From: Breviolum minutum Mf 1.05b.01
Lineage: Eukaryota; Sar; Dinophyceae; Suessiales; Symbiodiniaceae
Length of the DNA: 64,000 nt
Assembly: GCA_000507305.1 (NCBI GenBank)
Contig: DF240174.1
Span: forward strand, 133,047 to 197,046
Reading direction: 5' to 3'
Shown: one piece after another, positions 24,001 through 33,293 of the stretch
How positions within the stretch are numbered: the first letter of the stretch is position 1
Layout: every line of letters starts with the position of its first letter
Notes under the pieces: model-generated
The model's database searches: none
Told to the model about the DNA's origin: nothing
The model's input: only the letters and a program-made list of their open reading frames with translations
Program-made: the position numbers and the translations under genes

Positions 24001-27000
24001 TCAATCGATGTGTGCTATTTGTACATGCATAGGATGGAAAGGGATGGGCCACTAGCCTTTCATTAGCTATAGTTGGAAATGATTTTACAGTAGTGTCAGG
24101 ATGCATCAGGACCGGCCCGGAACCGTCAGTTTTGTGTCCTTTCTCTTGTCGTCCTTCGATACATCCATCTGTCTGTTCGTCCGTCTGAGCGTCTGTCCGT
24201 CTGTCTGCGTATGCGTTCATACGCATTTCATAATTGCAATTATGTCCTACTACACCCATCACAGTTCGTCAGACTACAGTGCACTACATCAGATCACATG
24301 CGCACTACAGTTGCATTACATCATAATTGTACGTTCTACCGTGCATTTCATCTTTCTCAAACTGCAAATCATTCCAGTGAACTGCTCTTTACTAAACACC
24401 TTCCCATCGCTGTGACTTCATCTGAATTCTCTTGTCTTTTGCGTCCAAAAAGCCTTCTCCGGAAGACTAAGATTCTGATCTTTTGCTACGCTTTGTATCT
24501 CCTCTTGGCCACCAGTTACTGCTACTGCGCAAGCACACCCTGTGAAATGAGAGGGCCAAGCAATGCTAGATGGTCTAGGCCGTCTGCAATTTTTCCTCCA
24601 CCAAACATATCTCAAAATGTTGACTCGACTGCCACCCCCATAAGTGCATGGTGTCATTGACCAATCGGCACCTTCAGCCAAAATGCTCTCAACGATGGAA
24701 TGCATGGCTTTGTGATCATTGGCGTGACCTCGTACCTGTGGCTGGGCTGGAGAGGGTCTAGATTGTTCTAGCTAGTTGCTGTTTTGCTTCCATTCTGCAA
24801 GTACAGGAAAGTCTTAGACATACAAAGCCGTCATATCGTGGTCTCCAAGTCACTCCACTTCAATTGTCTTATACTCAGTTCAAACAGTACTAGAGCTTCC
24901 TCCCATCGTAACTAAAGGCAAGTATATTGTACCATTTATTGACATCATTCATTTCCGAGACAGGCACGAGAAGCACCAAGAACTTCTCGCTTCGGTGCAC
25001 TGATGCAATACCTGGCAGCCAGTGTTTTTTGCACCAATCACAAGGCCAACCTTTGGAACAGTTGGGAGGTATCTTTCAATTCACAGAACCCAACTATTGA
25101 AACCAACCATGGGCATTCTAGTTGGATGAAATATAATAGCAGGATCTAAAGCATCTCTGACGTTGGCAAACTCCTTTGTGAGGCCCATGTATGTTGAATT
25201 TTCCACTTGCAACTTGCACCAAAAACCGAATAAAAGTGGCGTAACTCTGCTAGCAGTTTGCATGGGAGGCAATCTCCATCTGAATCTACACCAACTGATT
25301 TTTGGATTCTTTCAAAACTGTTTAACCACCATCAAAATATCAAAGCAGTTTGTTTGAAAGAATATGTATATATATACATATATATATCGTTAATACTACA
25401 ATCCACATTGTTTGTTTCCAACAATACGGAAAACACCCCCAAACTGGATGGTTTGTAATGGAAAACCCTATTAAAATGGGATGATTGGGGGGCCCGGTAC
25501 CCACCTTTCCCAGCTCATAAGAGAGCTCCCACCTGCCAAGTGATACAACTGACGACAGACTTGCACGCTGCGCCAGCGGGAGGCTTCGGCGGCAGCAGCT
25601 TCGAAGCTGCGCCTGGGAAGGCCAGTTGAGGCCATGGGGGTACCCAACAAACCCATGGGTTTTCCTAGCAAAAATGATCAGCATTTTGGGGTGTGAAATG
25701 GGGGGAAACCCACCATTGAAGGAAACACCCATATGGGGTATATTGGATAATATTGATTTTTTGAAAAAAAAAAACTGCTTGATTTTGTGTATCGACAGGA
25801 GCTTAAGATGGAACAAGATGGATGAAGCACCGATTGAATGAAAACAAAGATCAAGTTTGAAGGGAACAGAGATTTGAGCACTATATTATTTTTGATGGTA
25901 AATCGTTTGAATGCACACATATATGTTGAAGTGGCTGCCATGGAAGTGGAAAATACTTGGAAAAGGGTGTTTCATCCTTCAACTTCAATACATAATTGAT
26001 TTGAAGGTGACGTGTACTGGTAGGCTCAGAAGCTTATCTAGCACTAGTGACTCTGATAACCCAGGAACCACGGTATACAACTTCATCTGATTTCAAGAAA
26101 CGACCCAATACAGGGTCAGGAGTCACGAGGAGATCTAGTCGATCTATCTCCCCACGAGAGAATCCTGCAAATGTCCCAAGGATAGTACTGAACACTGAAT
26201 CTCAACAGATGATATGCGCATTCGACTGCAGTTTCCTGCAGCTTGGGAAAGTGGATGCAAGCAAGGATCAAATCAAAATGGACAGCCAGTTCCATGATGT
26301 CTTTGTCCAAGCACACTGGAGACTTTGCCACTGCTAACAGAACCTGACGTCACACAGGTGTCAATCATGTAGGATGATCAGTGAGATTCATTCATGGGAA
26401 CGACCAGATCAAGATTTTGGGGAGGTTCCATCAAAAACTCACCACTGTCCTCCATCCCCCCAAAAAAAACATAGAAAATCATGGCGAAAAACTGAGGTCT
26501 CCAAAAATCATGGCGCACAAATCAAAAAAATAACCTCCCCCTTCAAGACACGGTTGCTCTCCCCACCACTGATGTGCCTTGGTGACCACTGCAGATGGTA
26601 CTTCCATCCTTTCCGCAGCATCCAAAGCTTTCAGTGCGGTGAGCGCCTTAGACGCTTCGCCACCTGCCAGGAGATTTCGATGGTATGGCCAAGTTGTAGT
26701 GAAAACAGTGACAATGATAACAACGAAGAACATTGATGAGCAGCAAAACATGTTGATGATGATTACTCTCGCGCATTACCAAGTAAGTGATGATGCTTAT
26801 AATAGTCTGTTTGAATCCAAATCGCAACTACAGCAGGACCCTGCAACCCCTGCAGCTAGAGAACTCTTGGCAAATTGGAGAATCTCATGGTAGACATCTG
26901 AGGTCTCCTTCCATGGGGGAAGTCTCCGGGAAGCCATGGAAATTCGACATTTCAGGAGGTTGGGAAACATGACCACCCTGGGCATCAACGCTTCCAGGAT

Positions 27001-27667
27001 GCTGGGGTGCGCTGGTTCCATTAAATGGACTATCTATCGTTCGGCTAGGAAGATTCCAACATGCATCTGGCCTTGGAGGGCTCCGGTGGGGTATGGCTGA
27101 TGACTTTTAGACTTCCATTTTCTCACCCACTCAACTCGTCAGTTTCATCTTTGAAGACATTGGAATTGCTAGCATCGTCCTCCATCTCTTTGCGCCAGGC
27201 ATGCCTGGTTCGCTTTTTCTCGTCCTTCTCGGATCCTCTCAGTGGGCAGTTTGTCAAGGTTGAGGACCCCACCTTACATACCTTACATCCTGACCTTGCG
27301 ACATCAACTAAGTTCATCTGCACAGGAAATGGGCTGCCTGGGAAAGCCCGGAAGGCCGTTTCCACCTTTGGAGGATGGCGATAGTTTAGACTTTAGACTC
27401 AGGAAAGGTAGAAGTGCCCAGACTCGTGCACCGACACTTGCTACTCAACACTGTGCCCATCACGTCGCAAAGCAGACATGAAACTCCAAAACAACCTACA
27501 TGAAAGTCCAACCAACAACCATATTGGTTTCCACAAAGAAAACACAAGTCCAGTAAACCTCCCATTGACTTCGCGTGTCCTGACTTCTTCACAGGTACCG
27601 CCAAGGACCGGCTGGCACAAACGTAGACCAGAGCGGCCAAAACAAACATCACAAGCTCGGAGGCCAT
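11523..27667 (-). CDS. large pentatricopeptide-repeat (PPR) protein, multi-exon gene
   Basis: At least 20 short minus-strand segments carry 35-residue PPR motifs in a consistent order. Core positions, 5' to 3': 26,690-26,565; 24,710-24,620; 23,980-23,855; 23,275-23,170; 23,015-22,872; 22,570-22,490; 22,060-21,930; 21,460-21,310; 20,510-20,420; 20,335-20,265; 19,930-19,849; 19,587-19,530; 19,090-19,030; 18,790-18,700; 18,290-18,175; 17,810-17,715; 17,575-17,480; 14,380-14,290; 14,245-14,126; 14,060-13,991; 13,259-13,190; 12,755-12,645; 11,985-11,870; 11,660-11,523. Typical motifs are VEVYNCLLDACIECKALPRA, VTYHALLNAVVNKGDRASAW, PDIITYSTIVKAH and VPSNYTLSILCKLLGRG. Four introns are exact: 22,571-22,871, 19,588-19,848, 14,061-14,125 and 13,260-13,990, all GC-AG. 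PPR proteins bind organellar RNA in a sequence-specific way; the role here is inferred from the family only. The intron between 17,480 and 14,380 holds a FNIP gene copy. Confidence 0.8.
12640..14390 (-). CDS. C-terminal PPR block of the large PPR gene
   Basis: Five exons join into a continuous PPR array. GCAKQSRVEEALQLLEEMKD (14,380-14,290) leads to VPSNYTLSILCKLLGRG, which joins across a 65-nt GC-AG intron to RRLEQAFEMVKTFTQQYGFQ. That joins across 13,260-13,990 to VYTCLMQACIHNRQCQRALS and then to DEVMVRGCLQAGLVDKAVAV (about 12,740-12,650). Each splice restores the expected helix-turn-helix register. The 13,260-13,990 intron contains an AT-rich low-complexity stretch. These exons are part of the 11,523-27,667 gene and are listed separately because their junctions are the best supported. 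Confidence 0.8.
13330..13870. repeat. AT-rich low-complexity stretch inside a PPR intron
   Basis: About 540 bp is strongly AT-rich with degenerate ATGATA, TAATAA and ATATCAT words and no coding potential. It lies within the exactly placed intron 13,260-13,990. Confidence 0.8.
14594..14706. mobile_element. small inverted-repeat (MITE-like) element, copy 1
   Basis: The left arm TATATATGGGGGTTTCCGAA with GGTGGTACCCCC pairs with the right arm GGGGTACCCAATTTTTGG then AAACATCCATATAT. The whole is about 113 bp, with arms of about 35 bp and a short AT-rich centre containing CCATTTTAATATGGTTTTCC. It lacks coding capacity. The flanking TATA suggests insertion into a TA-rich target. It lies upstream, on the minus strand, of the PPR exon at 14,380. 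Related sequence is seen near 18,833 and 25,426. Confidence 0.6.
15315..15729 (-). pseudogene. decayed tail of the FNIP repeat array
   Basis: The repeat array continues past the TGA at 15,730. That TGA stands where sibling repeats have a Leu codon (NLTA, stop, TFGRDFNQSLDNVYLP). Further on, recognisable pieces appear in different frames: LPKALETLTLGLEF, WNLQTFTLGG, WNLLTLTLGDEFDQNIEGV and FPDQLQTIRLGRSFQG. An in-frame stop plus several frame changes indicates decay of the 3' part, unless very short introns or sequence errors are responsible. Confidence 0.55.
15730..17211 (-). CDS. FNIP-type leucine-rich repeat protein, nested in a PPR intron
   Basis: A 493-codon minus frame holds about 15 tandem repeats of 22-23 residues with the pattern LP-x2-L-x2-LTFG-x2-FNQSL-x2-V. 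Examples are LPDTLQKLTFGEDFNQSL, LPQNLVILTFGCNFNQSL and LPASLKTLTFGRDFNQPM. This matches the FNIP repeat family, first described from Dictyostelium and abundant in dinoflagellates, which is thought to form a solenoid for protein binding. The N-terminal part reads LLMGDLTDRSLAPLDALEGM. The frame opens at a non-ATG codon. A real ATG at 17,228 starts MASDETCSLELSIVGLSRAW in another frame, so the start is unresolved. One repeat (about 16,020-16,095) is out of frame: the sister frame reads LPENLRSIAFGDHFNQSL. That indicates two compensating indels, one at a run of six G. The gene lies on the same strand as the surrounding PPR gene, between its exons at 17,480 and 14,380. Confidence 0.7.
   Translation of the reverse strand: MLLGAEHRWVKQGLALCPTVAWDFHRIIHRDTLKRQGVQNATTLNYVCTVPNFQQTWKLLMGDLTDRSLAPLDALEGMRSLALESQQLGIEDMELPGSLEHLTPPSIRNFNLPRNLQTLTFGDRFNEVGVDLPDTLQKLTFGEDFNQSLRYWSLPQNLVILTFGCNFNQSLKHVKLPQKLQVLTLGNQFNQSLDGVCFPHGLLTLTFGDSFDQKLEGVDFPDALEDLTLGRDFDQAIEAVRWPNQLKELTFGENWNGCLNASLTFGNRFWNLKGQLPKCLRSLILGENFPNFTDKQIPQQLQKLSLGSELVQSLKAEHHISWPTTLSTVTFGDEVNHQLRCATFLESVRNINFGLQFNQRLESVTDSSRCLIPARKSSQHCIWRSLQSKLESCEFTPRNLEVLALGKHFNRELDYVRLPDGLLTIHFGSFFNCSYCSLSRVRFPDGLATLIFGLFYNKTLEDVWLPASLKTLTFGRDFNQPMDWVYFPENLTA
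18833..18895. mobile_element. partial MITE-like element, copy 2
   Basis: Read on the minus strand, CATCATCCAAACCACCATTT then TTGGGTTCC and TTTCCGGGGGTGTATA resembles the right half of the 14.6 kb element (CATCATAAACCATCCATTTT, GGGGTACCC). Only one end is recognisable, so this is a truncated relative. Confidence 0.4.
24165..24250. repeat. cryptic GTCT/GTCC repeat followed by two hairpins
   Basis: A run of CTGT, CCGT and CGTC words is followed by an inverted repeat GCGTATG-CGTT-CATACGC (24,207-24,224). Five bases later comes the perfect palindrome CATAATTGCAATTATG (24,229-24,244). It lies between PPR exons. Confidence 0.7.
25426..25735. mobile_element. MITE-like element, copy 3, enclosing a coding-like segment
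   Basis: Read on the minus strand, the right side (25,735-25,640) matches the left end of the 14.6 kb element (ATATGGGTGTTTCCTTCAAT, GGTGGGTTTCCCCCC). The left side (25,495-25,426) matches its centre and right end (CATCCCATTTTAATAGGG, TTTTCCATTACAAACCATCC). Between them is a GC-rich insert of about 145 bp absent from the 14.6 kb copy. The element is therefore either interrupted by, or has captured, other DNA. Confidence 0.5.
25495..25640 (-). CDS. coding-like insert between the two MITE halves
   Basis: On the minus strand, an ATG near 25,636 in a good context (CCATGGCC) reads MASTGLPRRSFEAAAAEASR, continuing WRSVQVCRQLYHLAG, then a GT donor (GCAG followed by GTGGGAGC). The helical, Ala-rich pattern is compatible with the first helix pair of a PPR protein. 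It may be a genuine exon of the surrounding PPR gene into which the element inserted, or a captured gene fragment. GC content is much higher than in the flanking element. Confidence 0.4.
27559..27667 (-). CDS. first exon of the PPR gene: signal-peptide-like N-terminus
   Basis: A true ATG at 27,667 opens MASELVMFVLAALVYVCASR, continuing SLAVPVKKSGHAKSMGG. A hydrophobic core of about 15 residues ends at a small-residue site (SLA), followed by a basic stretch. This is the form of a secretory signal peptide. In dinoflagellates it can be the first part of a bipartite plastid-targeting leader. The exon ends at GGGAG followed by GTTTAC (109 bp). The next exon lies near 27,300-27,130, where two frames are open: one reads LNLDKLPTERIREGREKANQ, the other an acidic linker with RHAWRKEMEDDASNSN. 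The first fits the phase. The link to the PPR array is by position and orientation. Confidence 0.55.
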
Positions 27668-28503
27668 GGAATTTAAGACCTTTCAGGTTCAACAAACTCA
27701 TGAAAAAAAAATCGAAGGTTTGAAGTGTTTTTTTGGAATGGCACGGATGTTTCATGCTTCCGCGAAAAATACGACTACAAATATATATATATATGTATAT
27801 ACATATGATATACAAAGATGAATGATATATAACAAGCATGATTCAAGATAAAGACATGTATATATATATATGTAAATATGGTTCATTACCATTTGATGAC
27901 CCAAGGAATACTGCATTCCATCCAAGGTTTCAATTGTGGTTGGTCATAACCGATAACAAAATCACAACATATACAATAGATTAGATAGGATATGACAATA
28001 AAGAAACTGCATTGACATGGAACATCATGGCACTTTTGCTTCAGGTTGACATGATTTCTTGGGTTGGCCTCAGGTTGGCACAATCAGCTGTGTAATTGAA
28101 AATCCAAATGTCAACATGTTTCAACGTGGTTTATTCGGATTCATTTGGTAAGAATGGACTAATCATCCTTTCCTCATCCTTTAAGTATCCTGAAGTATGT
28201 TCCTTTCATGTAAACATCTCTAGGTTCGCACCTCACCAAGTTGTTCCACAAAGGTCGACAGAATTTCAGCCATTGTGAAATCACAAGGCCTGCAACAAAT
28301 AGGAGAAGCCCCGGGTTGGGAAGGCCAATACCATTGTCACCCTTGTCAGGTCACAAGTTCCCTTTGGTGAGAACGGCTTTGGGTGAATGGCCCTTTAGGA
28401 TTGAATTATGGTTCATGAAATCACTTGCTTATGGTCACGTGCCTTTGGGTGTTACGCGGTCTCAACGACAACACTTAGATGAGAAACAAAGGCGGCCGGA
28501 CCC

Positions 28504-28920
28504 TCACAAAAACCCAAAAAACATTGTTTGTTGGGTGAAGCTATTGCAGAGTGCCAACGGTACTCTCGCGTGCATTAATCCTATTAATCCTTGACAACGT
28601 GGATATGATCTGCCCAGGTCACCAGGTGATCCCACCCCTCCACGCCTGATATGAAGATAGTATAGAGAATGCCTCAGATCTATCAAGCTCCAAAACTCTG
28701 CTTGATAGACGTTCTGAAATTTCGATCTCTCCCCATGGGGAGTTACTTCATAGTCAACCAAGCAGCTGTGGCAACGTGCCACAGATGTTTTTTGTGAGTA
28801 GCGCCTCACATTGCTGCAAGGCCCAGAAAGGATGCAAGCAAGACCGACCACGAGAAGTTGAAAATGTGTGATGTCCAAGAAAAACAGGCTTGGTTGCGCG
28901 TTTGAACAGAATCCCTGCAC
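28504..28920 (-). CDS. unrecognised protein, exon
   Basis: A 138-codon minus frame has a good central part: KTSVARCHSCLVDYEVTPHG, RSKFQNVYQAEFWSLIDLRH and SLYYLHIRRGGVGSPGDLGR. A CxxC pair is present but not repeated. It lies upstream of the PPR start, same strand, and so belongs to another gene. The ends are uncertain. Confidence 0.4.
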   Translation of the reverse strand: MQGFCSNAQPSLFFLDITHFQLLVVGLACILSGPCSNVRRYSQKTSVARCHSCLVDYEVTPHGERSKFQNVYQAEFWSLIDLRHSLYYLHIRRGGVGSPGDLGRSYPRCQGLIGLMHARVPLALCNSFTQQTMFFGFL

Positions 28921-29502
28921 TTGAGAGCATTTGCTTCTTGAGACTGCGGATGTTCAGACTGGTGCTTTTGCATCATCTAAGGTGTACACAAAGAGGCGCA
29001 GGCTGCAATGAGCCTCAAGTGTGAAAAAGGTGGGAATCAACGAGGATAGAGTTCCGAAGGTTCCCCTCTGGACCAAAAAAAGATATCTCTGCTCCAATCA
29101 AAAACACAGAACTTTCTTGAAAGGCAATATCCATCCACATCAACAATATGTCCTCCCCCTGATAGGAATGACCTCGATTTCAAAACAACGCCAAGATGCT
29201 ACAGGCAGGCAAGTCGCGGGGAGGTTCCGAGACCTGTTTCTTGGGGGATTTGCTTAAGCAAAAGCGGGCTGCGGATAGGCAAGCAAACGTAGCATTTTTT
29301 GCATCAGGCAACCATTCAAATAGTATCCCTGCAATTCCCTGGCTATCTTGTGGGACACCACATCTCGGTAACCTAGGACGTTCACAAAGATTCAATGTGT
29401 CATGATTTTCTGTATAGATTCCAATGTATGTGGTATTATATTGCCTTATTTTTGGCATTGTTACTGCTATGATAGATGGCACTAGTATAGAATACGGCTG
29501 TA

Positions 29503-29850
29503 TTAATGACACTGTGCTCTTTTCTTAGATCTGGGATCTGGGATACGCACATGGTAGGCCATGAACCTGAACGACAGGGGCACGAGTTCGTGGCATTTCC
29601 AGCCTTCATGCTGTTCAAGGCGCATGCACCATACGCGTGGTATTCCTAAATATGGAGAAAAACAAACTACCATACTGCCGTGCCATCCGCCATCCAACCA
29701 AAAAACATCACCACAACTCCCATTCTGCAAGACTTCTTGCAAAACTTTGTGGAACCCTTTCCCAATCCGTCTTTAACCACGCCTTGGTATGCCCAGTCGC
29801 AGACCAGCGATCACGCTATTGTTGTTGAGCCGTTGCTGGGAAGGGTTCAA
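29503..29850 (-). CDS. weak exon candidates
   Basis: LGIPRVWCMRLEQHEGWKCH followed by ELVPLSFRFMAYHVRIPD is open at 29,503-29,680. A short piece NNNSVIAGLRLG near 29,800 is loosely like an RNI leucine-rich repeat. Plus-strand frames over the same bases are equally open. I cannot decide between them. Confidence 0.2.
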
Positions 29851-30055
29851 CGGGACAACTTCAACTATCAAACCTCAACTTCAGGAAAATCTGAAGAAGC
29901 CTCGGGGTAAGACTGAGGATTTAAAAAGCTCAAAAAAGCCTGAGACTAGGCATGAAAAGGCATGAAAATGTAGCATTCAAGCTTGCTTGACCGAAAACAG
30001 AACTGATCCTTTGGGTTGTCCCATGTTATGTCACTCATCCGGTCAAATCACTATC

Positions 30056-30250
30056 TCAGCAATCAGCCATCATGAACCTGTTGTTGGGCTTTCCCCAAGT
30101 CAACCAGTGGTTTCTTGGGACTACAAACACTCGCCGGACAGGCCCACGGCCGATGGGCACGAAAGCATCAAGGCCGATGACACCTGACACCAAGGGTCCC
30201 TTGATCTGATCTATGGAGATCCATTGTGATCCATTTTTCTTGTCTTTCAT
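30056..30250 (-). CDS. fragment resembling ATP synthase F1 subunit alpha
   Basis: The minus frame contains GVIGLDAFVPIGRGPVRR. In F1 alpha subunits, a segment of the form TGL-x-x-D-A-x-VPIGRGQRELI precedes the Walker A loop, and the shared G-L-D-A-x-VPIGRG core is striking. The expected continuation (a GDRQTGKT-like nucleotide-binding loop) is not present: after GRG the sequence diverges (VFVVPRNHWLTWGK). Either an intron starts here or this is a broken copy. No other F1 alpha exon was recognised within several kb on either side, which favours a fragment. Confidence 0.35.
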   Translation of the reverse strand: MKDKKNGSQWISIDQIKGPLVSGVIGLDAFVPIGRGPVRRVFVVPRNHWLTWGKPNNRFMMADC

Positions 30251-30909
30251 TCATGCCTTTTTGATTTTATTACAGTATGCGTTATTTTTGCCTCGTCCTT
30301 CCAAAGAATTTTGGCAGTAAAATACCGAAGTCTTCCGTGGCCTGAATGAAGTGGTGAGTCAATACGCTGCCGTCGCACGATGCCCACAATCTGGATCAAA
30401 GGCAGCAAAATTGTCAAATTGTACTCTGTGGCGTTTTAGGTCCTGATTGGCTTTGAGGAAAAGCCAAAAGAGCCAGTTTTTTTTGCCCATATTTTTGTTG
30501 ATGGCGCCCACGATGCGTAGTCGTGACCTTTTTCCATGTCATAATTATCTTCATATCATCTTAATAACTGAATTTTGAATGCTAGGAATCGGATATGAAA
30601 GCTTTGATTGCAACCTTTCCATAATATAAAAAATCATCAATACCATACCATACCTACCATCCAAAACATCCAAAACGCCTCGTTGAAGAGGGGTACCACA
30701 TCTTCGCTGCTCAGCTCGGTGCTGGACCTTGATCCCCCATCAACAGCAAGGGTTCACCTCGAAAATCCCCATGGGGTGTTTTGATCAAATGCCCCCAAAC
30801 TAAGGCTGCGGCACCTGTGCCCCCAACTCCTTGGAAGATCAAATGGGGGTAACTTTGAGGACCTGTTGATGGGAGGAATCTGGCGTGAAAACCAGTTGAG
30901 CTTGGTAGT

Positions 30910-31250
30910 TTATCCCATGATGACGGTTTTATACATCCCAGGTGGTTGGCCTTGGGATTTCTGAACCATCAACAGTATCAAAGGTTGCTTGGAACGTACC
31001 ACTTTTTTCGATCTATCTTCTATGCTATGCTTCAATGATAGTTTGGAGCTGGATATAGAAGCATCACTCAGATCTTCCTTCCTGCTCAACTGCCTTTGTG
31101 TTCTCCCCAGATATGAGGTTGGCAAATCTTGGCAGTGGAATGGGTCCCACCCGTGCTCCCAACATCAACCCCTCCAGGATCTCCACCTGACCACGGATGT
31201 CCAGCATTTGACATCCATCCTCGGCTGCAAGAGTTGGAGCCTCCGATAAC
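30910..31250 (-). CDS. weak exon candidates, unrecognised
   Basis: Two minus segments look protein-like: TLAAEDGCQMLDIRGQVEIL with EGLMLGARVGPIPLPRFANL (about 31,240-31,130), and EDLSDASISSSKLSLKHSIE (about 31,090-31,030). A plus-strand segment just upstream (about 31,290-31,365, RNDKAAKAPVSLHAKKSLSA) ends at a good donor, GAG followed by GTAAGC. Strand assignment here is therefore doubtful. Confidence 0.25.
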
Positions 31251-31595
31251 CTAGCATCAACTCACCTTTTATATACACCCAATCGGTCCATAATGCGAAA
31301 TGACAAAGCTGCCAAAGCTCCTGTGTCTCTCCATGCGAAAAAATCCCTCAGTGCTGCACTTTTCGAGGTAAGCGGATACGTGGCATATCAGCACGTGACA
31401 AGATTTCATAGGAGTCGCCCTGACAACTTTAGCAGCAAAAATCAATAGCAGGTGAGACTTCACTTTTCATGGCAGACTCTTGTGATGTTCTTTTTTGATT
31501 CTTTTTACTTTGTGAAATTCATGCAGTTTCCTTGCGTGATCTGAGATCTTGCAAAGTTCAATCTAGAATCTAGAAGTCCTTAATGGTCATGGCTG

Positions 31596-31938
31596 TTGCT
31601 TCCAGATAGGACTCGACCAGCCCCAGTGGACACCCATTTTGTATGGTTATGGAGCCTCCTTCACGTCATCCGTTGGATTGATGAGAACACCAGCATAGCC
31701 TTGAAGAGAACATGGTGCTGGGGGTGCGATCAAACACAGAGTTGTGGATCCATTGCGAAACGAGGCACAAAGATCACCCAAAGCCACAACATATGCAACA
31801 GCACCACTGGAGAACCGAACCTGGCATCTTTTCCATGCTTAAAATGTGTCAATTGAAGCAAACCCTTTTGAATGAGAAGGTACTGCCCCAAAACTTGGGA
31901 GGTTGTAAAGGGGGGGATGTCTGGCAAAACGGAAAGGT
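31596..31938 (+). CDS. possible plus-strand exon with consensus donor
   Basis: A plus frame reads LWIHCETRHKDHPKPQHMQQ and MLKMCQLKQTLLNEKVLPQN and ends at GGAAAG followed by GTAAGTACT, a consensus donor at about 31,937. A minus frame over the same bases is also long and protein-like (VLGQYLLIQKGLLQLTHFKH). I lean to the plus strand because of the donor, but weakly. Confidence 0.25.
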
Positions 31939-32301
31939 AAGTACTGTATCGTTTTGTGTATCTTTTGGGATGAGAGATTTCCCGACGAAACTGTGCCTTG
32001 TACAATTGTACAATGTCATGATGAGAATGACATGCACCCTTTGCATCTTGCAAAGACAGAGCATTCAGCATTCAAAAAGAGTGCGCGTGCAAATCAAATG
32101 AATGAACACAAGAACATGGCTATGCTAGTATGATACAAATCTATGCAAATACATGCATATGTATCAGGCATATGTATATGTGGCCATAAATTTGGATATA
32201 TTCGGGGTATCCTTATAGCATCGTGTATCCTTTTCCAAAGCTGTTGTCAAAAAGTACATCCATCCAGCACATTTCAAAACATCATACTTGGCTGCGACCT
32301 T

Positions 32302-32347
32302 CATGAAATCACAAGGAGTTGAATACATGAAATCACAAGGAGTTGAA
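32302..32347. repeat. 24-bp tandem duplication
   Basis: CATGAAATCACAAGGAGTTGAA is present twice, separated by TA. The period is in register with three, so an open frame through it is not broken. Confidence 0.9.
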
Positions 32348-32539
32348 ACTAGACTTCCAAGCCAATACATTTAGAAGAAAGGTGCGGAGTTTTCTTTCCC
32401 GTCTCAAATGCTTGATGGGAAATCACCAATCTCAACTACACATCTGCATCTCACGGCGTCTCAACTTTCCTGATCCTATGATTTCATTAAGTCACGAATC
32501 CAGCAATGGACCTCAACACTCTTAGTTGCCTCATGACAT

Positions 32540-32655
32540 CAAACACCCAATGCCACGAACGTGCTCTTAAAAAAACAACTTTGGCAAAGGCGCGGTATCA
32601 CCGACTGAAGGTAGTCGATTTGTGTCCTGAAACTATTAAAAATGAAAAGATGCTG
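32540..32655 (+). CDS. possible plus-strand exon
   Basis: The plus frame reads ALKKTTLAKARYHRLKVVDL then CPETIKNEKML, followed by a consensus donor GGTAAGAT at about 32,656. It is basic and helical, with no family recognised. It lies opposite a minus-strand gene that starts at higher coordinates. Confidence 0.3.
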
Positions 32656-32727
32656 GTAAGATTTGGCAGAATTCTAAACATTGTGGTGCAATTTCATCAT
32701 AATCAACAACATTCTATCACAATTCTA

Positions 32728-33234
32728 TCACAATGAAAGAGCACACACGAGAAAGGGCGTCCTCTTCTCCAATGGGTTCGGTGATGACAATGACCACATC
32801 ACCCACTCGACGAGCAACTTTGGCCTTGATTGCAGACCTGGGTGGGGAATGCCCTGATCATTCCAAATGCTTCTGCTTGGTTTCACCGATCTGTTACACT
32901 TGGGCATCTGAATACAGTATAATACCGTGGCAACAAAAAACGTCTCCAGATTTTCCCATTGGCACCCAGGCTTAAGCGACGCCACTGGGAGTTCCTCTTC
33001 GGTTTCCTCCTCCTCCTTCTCTTCTTCCACTGATATCACCGCAGCAGCCTGTGCCAGGCGCTTGCCGCGGCGTGACTTACCACGCCAGGCGAAGCCGCCC
33101 TTGGCTAAGACCACGCCGCATGTGGCACAGGAACCACTTGGAAGTCCTATCACAGCACAAGCTTGGAGCAATCTTTGGAGAAAAAACTGAATCTTGCATG
33201 CTACATCCCACATCTTACATCTTACACCTTGTAC

Positions 33235-33293
<59 letters not shown>

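Noticed and set aside
32728..33291. 187-codon minus frame beginning with a Met run
   Set aside because: The Met run is the CAT microsatellite. Only the part downstream of it is taken as an exon.
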